From an uncultured Clostridium sp. (lineage in GTDB: Bacteria; Bacillota; Clostridia; TANB77; CAG-508): a stretch of DNA of 64,000 nt. The notes beneath the pieces were generated by a model. It made no database searches, had not been told where the DNA came from, and worked only from the letters and a program-made list of their open reading frames with translations. Of the stretch, positions 57,286 to 64,000 are shown piece after piece; the stretch's first letter is position 1; each line of letters begins with the position of its first letter. The position numbers and the translations under genes are program-made. The stretch is from positions 62,001 to 126,000 of the forward strand of contig CANSKZ010000002.1 of the NCBI GenBank assembly GCA_947647595.1, read 5' to 3'.

Positions 57286-58284
57286 CTACACAATATACCA
57301 AATTTTATTTCTCTCGAAATAACGACCTAATTCCTCTCGAAAGAAAATTTCTCCTTCTTTTCTCAAATCCGTTTTGTACATATATTTTCCTCGCCCTCGT
57401 CCTGTCATTTTTGTTTTGTCAAATAATGGAATAGGATTTGCAAATGCTTCTTGATTAATCGCATTATGCACATAACTATACGTCATAAAAATGACTTCAA
57501 AAAAGATTTTTTGTTTGGCTTTTTCACTTAACATTTCTTGTAAATATACAATCAATTCATGATATTGTTCTTTCCAATCTTCCAAAAAAATTACAGGCGC
57601 AATTAAAATTCCCACATCATAATCTGCCTCTACCAATTTATTAATCGCTTCGACTCTATCTTTTAAACGCGACGTTCCAAATTCCACATGTTCAATTATA
57701 TATTCTGGATTAACACTCATACGAACAATAACTTTTTTGTTATGTGACAAAGGAAGCAAATCATCCACAAAAGAAAATTTTGTTGGAAACGTTAATTTTC
57801 CGCTCGAAACATTTTTAAAATTTTCAATCGTCCAAACTAAATTATTGGTAATTGTATTTTCCAAAATCAAATCACTATTGCTTCCAATTTCAAATGTCAA
57901 TTCTTTCTCCGAACGATTTGCCGTTTTGATAATTTTTTCCAACATCTGCTCACGATTTACAAACAATCGCATATACGCACATTTATTATAATGACAAACC
58001 AAATAACAATACATACAACTTGCTGTGCAACCAGATGAAGTGTATGGCACCAAATAATCTGACACTTTATGATTTTCCACAAATTGATGCGTTTTACGAA
58101 CCCCAATAATTAAATTCTTTTTCATTTTCAAAAATTCGGAATTTTCCTTTTTCCTCATTTCTTCAATATTATTATGATTTTCTATTTCAATTTTCGGAAC
58201 TTCTTTATATTTTTCCAATAACATTTTTCCTAAATCATAATTTTCAATATTTTTCTCAAAATAAATTGCTGTTGGTTTGAACAT
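57286..58284 (-). CDS. splB: spore photoproduct lyase
   Basis: Radical SAM enzyme that reverses the UV spore lesion 5-thyminyl-dihydrothymine. 332 residues with the 4Fe-4S motif SSGCTASCMYCYLVCHYNKC (C-x3-C-x2-C), YMRLFVNREQML, FEIGSNSDLILEN and VRMSVNPEYIIEHVEFGTS, all as in SplB. It suggests a spore-forming host, as does the SpoVD-like PBP. No in-frame CGG. Confidence 0.9.
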   Translation of the reverse strand: MFKPTAIYFEKNIENYDLGKMLLEKYKEVPKIEIENHNNIEEMRKKENSEFLKMKKNLIIGVRKTHQFVENHKVSDYLVPYTSSGCTASCMYCYLVCHYNKCAYMRLFVNREQMLEKIIKTANRSEKELTFEIGSNSDLILENTITNNLVWTIENFKNVSSGKLTFPTKFSFVDDLLPLSHNKKVIVRMSVNPEYIIEHVEFGTSRLKDRVEAINKLVEADYDVGILIAPVIFLEDWKEQYHELIVYLQEMLSEKAKQKIFFEVIFMTYSYVHNAINQEAFANPIPLFDKTKMTGRGRGKYMYKTDLRKEGEIFFREELGRYFERNKIWYIV

Positions 58285-58384
58285 AACTTTCTCCTTTTTA
58301 TTAGGTTGTCCGTTAGCAATTATTTTATTCTGATGAAATTATTCGATTGCTTCTATCTTTTTATTTTTTTGTTTATTACACAAA

Positions 58385-58411
58385 AAAATAGCAGAAAACT
58401 CTGCTATTCTT
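58385..58411 (-). terminator. terminator after the NatB-like permease
   Basis: AATAGCAGA / TCTGCTATT stem with an AAAC loop, T run on the minus strand. Confidence 0.85.
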
Positions 58412-58413
58412 TC

Positions 58414-59652
58414 TTAATTTTGTTTATCTTTATAAATATTGACAATATCTTTCAAACTCATTTTCGTTCCATAATTCAAAATTGCACTTGAATAAATCTT
58501 AATGGCAATTTGTGCAATAACTAAAATCGTTACCAACAAAATTGCAATCGAAATCAAAACATCTGCTCCACTTGCCAATCCCATCATAATTCTAAATGGC
58601 ATACAAAATGGTGAAGAAATTGGGAATAGCGATGCAAATACATTCAGTCCACTCGTCGGGTTCATCATGGTAAAATAAGATAAATAAAATCCAATTACTG
58701 CTAAAAGTGCAACTGGTGTATTAGCTGACTGAATATCTTCTGGCTTGCTTACCGTTGAACCAGTTAACGCATACAATAAAGCATAAGCAAAATAGCCCAA
58801 TATAAAATACACCATTGTAATAACGCCTAAATAAACCGTAACCTTAGACATATCCAATACCGAATTTAATAGTTCTTCATCCAAACAAGATTTAGCACTT
58901 ATCAAAGCAGTCGCCACAATTAAAATCATTTGAAATAATCCAACCAAACCAATGCCAATTGTCTTTCCCAATACAATTGTTCTTGGACTGGTAGAAGTCA
59001 CTAATGTTTCCATAATTTTTGACGTTTTTTCCGTTGTAATCGAACTTGAAACTTGATACGCACAAAAATAAATCGCATAAAATAATACAATCGACATTAC
59101 CATCATCGCAAAAATATTTCCACTGGCTTCCTCTTCATTTGTTTGCTCTAAACTGAATTCAAAATTCGGTGTAATCGATTGCAACTGCTCTTCTGTTAAA
59201 CCTAATTTTCCAATCTGCAAATTCGTATACAATGCATTGATTCCAGCAATAATATCTTCTGGCACAGATGTCATCATGTTGGCATTTTCTACAATATATC
59301 GAATCTTTATTTGATTTTCCTCTTTTACAATCATGATACTTGCATCAATTTCTTCTGCCTCGATTTTTTGCTTAATTTCCTCATAACTATTTTTTCCAAT
59401 TTCCACTTCGTAATCCAAATCTGTATTTTTCAAAGCTTCCAAATTTCCTTCAAAAATATTTTCTGTATCTACAATCAAAAGCTTTTCTTTAGTCGTGTCT
59501 TCGCCATTCACTGATTTTAGCCAATTAGGAACATGAAATCCAATCACAATCAACGCCAAAATCAATAAGGTTGATATCACAAATGACTTTCTTTTTACCA
59601 TTTCCTTCATGGTAAATTTCATAACGGTTATAATATCTTTCACTTTATTCAC
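58414..59652 (-). CDS. ABC-2 type permease, NatB-like
   Basis: 412 residues: an N-terminal helix (SFVISTLLILALIVIGFHVP), a large extracellular domain (about 40-170), then five or six helices (ALLAVIGFYLSYFTMMNPTS). ITTEKTSKIMETLVTSTSPR is the coupling segment of NatB/YhaP-type permeases. GTG start at 59652; overlaps the ATPase by 8 bp. May export Na+ or other small substrates; unproven. Confidence 0.85.
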   Translation of the reverse strand: MNKVKDIITVMKFTMKEMVKRKSFVISTLLILALIVIGFHVPNWLKSVNGEDTTKEKLLIVDTENIFEGNLEALKNTDLDYEVEIGKNSYEEIKQKIEAEEIDASIMIVKEENQIKIRYIVENANMMTSVPEDIIAGINALYTNLQIGKLGLTEEQLQSITPNFEFSLEQTNEEEASGNIFAMMVMSIVLFYAIYFCAYQVSSSITTEKTSKIMETLVTSTSPRTIVLGKTIGIGLVGLFQMILIVATALISAKSCLDEELLNSVLDMSKVTVYLGVITMVYFILGYFAYALLYALTGSTVSKPEDIQSANTPVALLAVIGFYLSYFTMMNPTSGLNVFASLFPISSPFCMPFRIMMGLASGADVLISIAILLVTILVIAQIAIKIYSSAILNYGTKMSLKDIVNIYKDKQN

Positions 59653-60535
59653 CTACCTTTTCTATAAATATATCATTCAGCGTTGGCTTCATAATTTCAA
59701 ATTTATTCAGTGTCACACCTTCTGACACGATTTTATTCAAAAGTTTATGCGCCTTTTCTTCTTCGGTGATTTTTAAGGTATATTCGTTATTTTTCTCATT
59801 TTCAATTTCTAACCCAAACTCTTTTATGTACGAATCAATCTTTTGATTCACATCCACTTTTACACGGTTGGCCGGATACGATTCCTTAATTTCCTTCAAG
59901 TTTCCCTGTAAAACGGTCTTTCCTTTGCATAAAATCAAGATGTCGCTACAAAACTCCTCAATTGTCGCCATTTGATGCGCTGACATAATCACATATTTTC
60001 CATTTTTTACTAAATCAATAATAATATTTTTCAAAATTTCGGTATTAACTGGGTCCAATCCACTAAACGGTTCATCTAAAACCACTAATTCTGGATTATG
60101 AATCACAGCTGTCATGAATTGTATTTTTTGCTGATTTCCTTTCGAAAGTTTTTCAGCTGTCATATTTAAGTATTCTTCTACTTTTAATTCTTTTGCCCAT
60201 TTTTGAATCGATTGTTGTGCTTCCGTTTTTTTCATTCCTTTCAATTCTGCAAAATACATCAATTGATCCACAATTTTTGTCTTTGGATACACCCCTCTTT
60301 CTTCTGGCAAATAACCAAAATTGACACTCTTACGATCCACCGCTTTTCCATTCCAAGTAATCTCGCCACTCTCTTTTTTAATAATGCCTAATATCATTCG
60401 AATCGTTGTTGTTTTTCCTGCTCCATTTGTACCAAGCAAACCATATACTCCTGGCTTATCCAAGACTAATGAAACATTATCAACAGCTTTTTTTCCTACA
60501 AATGTTTTGGATACGTTTTTTAATATTAAACCCAT
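59645..60535 (-). CDS. ABC transporter ATPase, NatA-like
   Basis: 296 residues from the ATG at 60535 (MGLILKNVSKTFVGKKAVDN). Walker A YGLLGTNGAGKTTTIRM, signature KLSKGNQQKIQFMTAV, Walker B PELVVLDEPFSGLDP and H-loop IMSAHQMATIEEFC, plus a C-terminal DUF4162-like extension (LNKFEIMKPTLNDIFIEKVG). Walker A and the DEP motif contain no CGG, unlike three other ATPases in this window. Confidence 0.93.
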   Translation of the reverse strand: MGLILKNVSKTFVGKKAVDNVSLVLDKPGVYGLLGTNGAGKTTTIRMILGIIKKESGEITWNGKAVDRKSVNFGYLPEERGVYPKTKIVDQLMYFAELKGMKKTEAQQSIQKWAKELKVEEYLNMTAEKLSKGNQQKIQFMTAVIHNPELVVLDEPFSGLDPVNTEILKNIIIDLVKNGKYVIMSAHQMATIEEFCSDILILCKGKTVLQGNLKEIKESYPANRVKVDVNQKIDSYIKEFGLEIENEKNNEYTLKITEEEKAHKLLNKIVSEGVTLNKFEIMKPTLNDIFIEKVGE

Positions 60536-60629
60536 TTTCAATCCCCTTTCTATGAGTTATTCTGGCAATATTCTATCACAAAAATAGAAACATCGCAAGA
60601 TTTTTATGTAAAATTATACATTACACATA

Positions 60630-60667
60630 AAAAACTCCTTTAGAAAATCATTTTTCTAAAGGAGTCT
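60630..60667 (-). terminator. terminator after the GtrII-like gene
   Basis: ACTCCTTTAGAAAA / TTTTCTAAAGGAGT stem, T run on the minus strand. Confidence 0.85.
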
Positions 60668-60680
60668 TTCTTTCTTTTAC

Positions 60681-62165
60681 TTATATAGAATTTAATTTAA
60701 CAATTGTATAATCTGCCTCTTCTCTTATATAGCCTTCTTGTGGATAATTCGGCATTTCTTGGGAAATTATTTTTGCTTCTTCAAATTGTTCTTTCGATAT
60801 TAATTCATAACGTGGAAAGCCTAATGTTGCAAAGAAATTTCTAATTCTAAAATTAGAACTTATCTCAGAAGTCGCATCCCATTCAAAAAATGTGCTTCCC
60901 ATTGTTTCACCTTTTCGAATTATATCTGGTCCATCAGCAGAAAAATTCCCTATCACAACTATTGTTTTAGAAGCATCAATATTTTTTTCTTTTATATCAT
61001 GTTGAATATCAATTGCGAATAATTTTTGTTGCTTAAAAACTTGTGCATCGGAATAAAATAATTCAAAAGATGTAACTGCTTGCACAAAAATGATCATTCC
61101 AAAAACAATCATATAAATTCTTTTTTGCACTTCATGTTCCGTATTTATAAATAGGAAATATACCGCTAACGCCACAATAAATGGTAATGGCAACTGTGTT
61201 CTAATTGCAGTAGCTCCTCCTAAAACAATATTTAAACCAAACGTAGCCATCAAAAATGTCATCATTGAAATATACAACACCCAATTTTTTCTCTGGAATT
61301 GATAGCAAATCAAATAAATAAATTCTACGACACATATCAATAATCCCAAATTATGATACATTCCTCTTGCTAATACAATATCAATTATATTTCTTATCAC
61401 TTGTATCACAACTTTTCCAAAACTGTCTTTTCCCCATAAAATTTGGTCACTTAAATAGGAAGCCGATGTAATATGATTCACTTTCATTACCATTTTGTCA
61501 ATGATTTTATAAACTAAAAAACTAACTACAAATAAAACTATATAATGTAATATTACTCGTAAGCCTTTTTCGTCTTTTTCCTTAAAAAATAACATCGCAA
61601 AAAATGCACTAAGCGCAATCATCAACACCACAGTTGACTGATAACAAGCAAAAGCAATTACCAAAAAAATCACTGGCAATATCAGTAAGAAATATTTATC
61701 CTTATGTAGCAAACATCGATTTATAATCGTAAACGCTAAATTCACCAACAATACAGCAAAAGCTACTTCTGCACATTGTAACGTAAAATTAAATTGCTCT
61801 ACAATAATCGGACTTGTTATAATCAATCCACCAAGCAAAGCATGAATTCTTTTATCTTTATGATTAGTCAGCAATGACACATTGTAAATACAAACAATAA
61901 TCGATAAAAACAAAAATAGAAATCCCATAAAATTTGCTAAATACAAATTAATATTCGCAAAATCAATAATATGCTTCAAAAATACCAATCCATATCTTGA
62001 TACCGTAAGCCAAGAATTTAATAGTTCTGTTCTGTTAAATAAAAAACTTTCTGTATCAATCGAATAAGTATAAGTTACTAATTTTATCCCATAAGTTATC
62101 AAACCAAATATCAAAATTATAACAAATGGAGCCACATTTTCTTTTAAAAACTCTTTTACCTTCAT
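60681..62165 (-). CDS. GtrII-like glucosyltransferase membrane protein
   Basis: 494 residues from the ATG at 62165 (MKVKEFLKENVAPFVIILIF, AAAGGAG site). About eleven membrane helices and a C-terminal extracellular domain (DASKTIVVIGNFSADGPDII). NRTELLNSWLTVSRYGLVFL and GLIITSPIIVEQFNFTLQCA fit the GtrII (glucosyl transferase) family that modifies surface polysaccharide. Family-level call. Confidence 0.75.
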   Translation of the reverse strand: MKVKEFLKENVAPFVIILIFGLITYGIKLVTYTYSIDTESFLFNRTELLNSWLTVSRYGLVFLKHIIDFANINLYLANFMGFLFLFLSIIVCIYNVSLLTNHKDKRIHALLGGLIITSPIIVEQFNFTLQCAEVAFAVLLVNLAFTIINRCLLHKDKYFLLILPVIFLVIAFACYQSTVVLMIALSAFFAMLFFKEKDEKGLRVILHYIVLFVVSFLVYKIIDKMVMKVNHITSASYLSDQILWGKDSFGKVVIQVIRNIIDIVLARGMYHNLGLLICVVEFIYLICYQFQRKNWVLYISMMTFLMATFGLNIVLGGATAIRTQLPLPFIVALAVYFLFINTEHEVQKRIYMIVFGMIIFVQAVTSFELFYSDAQVFKQQKLFAIDIQHDIKEKNIDASKTIVVIGNFSADGPDIIRKGETMGSTFFEWDATSEISSNFRIRNFFATLGFPRYELISKEQFEEAKIISQEMPNYPQEGYIREEADYTIVKLNSI

Positions 62166-62246
62166 TTTTTCTCCTTTCATTTCTCAAGTTGATTATAACA
62201 GACAAGTGTGAAAAAGTCTATACAAATAATTATTTTTTTAGTATTA

Positions 62247-62292
62247 CAAAAAAGTTTAGACATTTCGTGTTTTCACAAAATATCTAAACTTT
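62247..62292 (-). terminator. terminator after the re-framed LPG-synthase-like gene
   Basis: AAAGTTTAGA / TCTAAACTTT arms, T run on the minus strand. It starts 8 bp past the stop reached after the CGG shift, not the 0-frame stop. Confidence 0.75.
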
Positions 62293-62299
62293 CCTCATC

Positions 62300-63317
62300 T
62301 CATTTTTTCCTCAAACTAAAACTCAAAACTGCCAATCCACTTACTACCACAAACAAATAAAAACTAATTCCTCGACTCAAAAGCATCGCACTATTTAGCA
62401 ATCCGCATTGGAAATAATACTCTATAAATCATCAAAAATCCGCCTTCACTCACACCAACTGCCCCCGGAAGTGGCATACAAGAAACCGCTATATACAGCA
62501 CTGACTGCAATGCTAAAAACTGCCAAAAGCTGGCTTCCCCTAATCCAAACGATGCATAAATAAAATAGGGAATACTATGATACAAAATTACCTGCACCAC
62601 CGTTGTTCCAACAATTTTCAAAAGCACTCTCGGATGTTTTTTTAAAAGCTCACCACCAGCCTTATATTCCCTAATTTGGTCCAAACATTTCCCTCGAAAA
62701 TCTTCCACTTTCTGATAATGAAATTTCTCCAAAATCTTACAAACCACATCCACCAATTTTCGAATTAAATTCTTCGAAAAAATGCTCAGCAACACAATTG
62801 CCAAAATTCCCACATTAATTGCAACGCCCAAACATAAAAAATACTTAATATTTCCCATCGAATTTTCAATAAATCCACAACTTGTTACAAATCCAACCAG
62901 TGCCATCACAACCGTTACAAATTGAAAACTCGAAAATTCCGTCAAAATTGCCAAAGCAGAATGTCCAATCGGTAAGCCATCTTTTTTCATGTAATAAATC
63001 TGCATTGGATCTCCACCTGAAGCACTTGGCGTCACCGAACTAAAGAAAAATCCAACAAATGCATATTTCAATCCTTTTCGAAAACTAATTTTACAATCCA
63101 GCAACTTCAATGTCCTCGCAATATTAATTCCCTCTGATAACACAAACCAAAACATGCAAAATATAGCCAGCAAAATAAATTTTTTATCCACCTGTTTTAC
63201 AATCTGCAAAATTTCTATAATGCTGTTATCTTTCAGCACAATATAAAATGTCAAACTCACAAAAAATAAAAAAATAAAAGCATTCAAAATTCCCTTTTTA
63301 AACTTCGTATTCATCAA
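62300..63317 (-). CDS. lysylphosphatidylglycerol synthase-like flippase (UPF0104), read through a +1 CGG shift
   Basis: Eight-helix membrane protein of the MprF-flippase/UPF0104 type. Start ILNAFIFLFFVSLTFYIVLK; FFFSSVTPSASGGDPMQIYY and MPLPGAVGVSEGGFLMIYRV are family motifs. In 0 frame codon 305 is CGG (plus 62403-62405), followed by IAK-stop. Skipping C gives PMGLLNSAMLLSRGISFYLF, a helix and short polar tail (SFSLRKK), ending at 62300 just before a terminator. The LLSRGISFYL segment is the usual last helix of this family. Total 338 residues. The 3' end was found by applying the CGG rule, not from a visible break. Confidence 0.85.
62403..62405 (-). other. CGG +1 shift site in the LPG-synthase-like gene
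   Basis: Coding strand CCA ATG CGG ATT GCT; skipping C gives P M Gly(GGA) L L N S. Confidence 0.82.
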
Positions 63318-63984
63318 TCGTTTTAAACTGAAATCCTTTCTCTAAAAATATTGGTATCACTTTTTCTAATGCTAAAATCGTCTTTTGTGGCGCTTCCTTT
63401 TTTCCTCTTCCGTCGTGTAAACAAATAATATCGCCTTTTTTGACTCTTGCCAAAAGTTTGTCAGCAATGATTTCTTCTGTAGTATCTGCTTCCCAATCTT
63501 CTGCCATAACATTCCACAAAATGCAAGGAATTTTCTTCTTTTTCAATTCACGAAGCAAATACCAATTAGCATCCCCCCAAGGTGGCCTATAATATTTTAC
63601 AGAAACATCAAGTGCTTCCATTGTCTGCAAACTTTTTTCCAAATCCAATTTGGTTTCGATTATTCCTTGCAACATTGAATTTTTGTGTTTTAAAGAATGA
63701 AGCGCAATTACATGACCTGATTGTTTCATTTTTTCAATCACGTTTTTTCGTTCTTTCGCAAAATTAGCGACACAGAAAAAAGTTGCTTTTATTTGATAGC
63801 GATTCAAAAGTTGTAATAGTTTTTCGGTATATTCACTTGGTCCATCATCAAATGTTAAATAAATTGCATTTCCTTCTGGTTTCTGTTTTCGAAAAAATTT
63901 TTGTTTATTCAGATATGACGGTAAAAATCCATACACTAGAAATAAACTCAAAAGCACCAAAAAAACAATTCCCACAATCAACAT
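63298..63984 (-). CDS. polysaccharide deacetylase (NodB family)
   Basis: 228 residues with an N-terminal signal anchor (VGIVFLVLLSLFLVYGFLPS) and a NodB domain: YLTFDDGPSEYTEKLLQLL (catalytic Asp and metal Asp), HVIALHSLKHKNSML (HxxxH metal site), KYYRPPWGDANWYLL and ICLHDGRGKKEAP (catalytic His). Probably deacetylates peptidoglycan or a surface glycan. Overlaps the LPG-synthase-like gene by 20 bp, so both are co-expressed. Confidence 0.92.
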   Translation of the reverse strand: MLIVGIVFLVLLSLFLVYGFLPSYLNKQKFFRKQKPEGNAIYLTFDDGPSEYTEKLLQLLNRYQIKATFFCVANFAKERKNVIEKMKQSGHVIALHSLKHKNSMLQGIIETKLDLEKSLQTMEALDVSVKYYRPPWGDANWYLLRELKKKKIPCILWNVMAEDWEADTTEEIIADKLLARVKKGDIICLHDGRGKKEAPQKTILALEKVIPIFLEKGFQFKTIDEYEV

Positions 63985-64000
63985 TTTTAAGCTCCCTTCT

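Noticed and set aside
5496..62405. The 13 CGG breaks as sequencing or assembly errors
   Set aside because: Errors would not be restricted to one base, one direction, one preceding-glycine context and both strands according to coding sense. It cannot be fully excluded without reads.
5496..62405. Slippery P-site codon as the cause of shifting
   Set aside because: The preceding codons are diverse and would not re-pair one base downstream.

Overview
This window looks like part of the chromosome of an anaerobic, low-GC Firmicute of the Clostridia, possibly an uncultured gut species. The support is: AT-rich DNA, strong GGAGG ribosome binding sites, an hrcA-grpE-dnaK-dnaJ operon with a CIRCE-like operator, a trimeric [FeFe] hydrogenase, meso-DAP murein enzymes (MurE with a DNPR motif, DapF, an M14 DL-endopeptidase), a SpoVD-like PBP and a spore photoproduct lyase. 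Most genes lie on the minus strand.

Layout: pyrC fragment (1-424); unknown gene and heat-shock operon (0.5-6 kb); unknown operon and orphan plus-strand gene (6-7.9 kb); topA, murG, ftsW, mraY, murE (8-15 kb); U32 peptidase (15-17.4 kb); two plus-strand genes and pyrB (17.6-20 kb); hydrogenase HydA/B/C with an inserted methyltransferase (20-24.9 kb); dapF, SpoVD-like PBP, J-like protein, HD proteins (25-31 kb); rsmA, methyltransferase, TSCPD protein, dGTPase, hslO (31-35.7 kb); secreted proteins, tRNA-Ser, dinB, MATE (35.8-42.8 kb); GntR/ABC module and a Bce-type ABC plus two-component module interrupted by three accessory genes (43-51 kb); a second FtsX/ABC pair (52-56 kb); SplB, NatAB-like ABC, GtrII-like and LPG-synthase-like membrane proteins and a polysaccharide deacetylase (57-64 kb).

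The most striking observation concerns translation. Eleven genes of well-known families are each interrupted by what looks like a +1 frameshift, thirteen sites in all. Every site is the same event: one extra C directly before a glycine codon (GGA or GGT), so the upstream frame meets an in-frame CGG. Skipping that C restores a full-length protein, often at an invariant glycine (Walker A, the MraY DTGSLLLGG motif, the ABC DEPLGG motif, the M14 GIDLN motif). By hand I found no CGG read as arginine in the conserved genes of the window. In-frame CGGs that must be read without a shift occur only in six small accessory genes. My reading is that CGG is a +1 frameshift (or four-base C-GGN glycine) signal in this organism, perhaps because CGG has no dedicated tRNA. 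The rule also predicted a missing C-terminus for the LPG-synthase-like gene, and that was found: a final membrane helix ending just before a terminator.

Genes with a CGG shift are given below as one feature each, spanning both frames, and each site is also listed separately.
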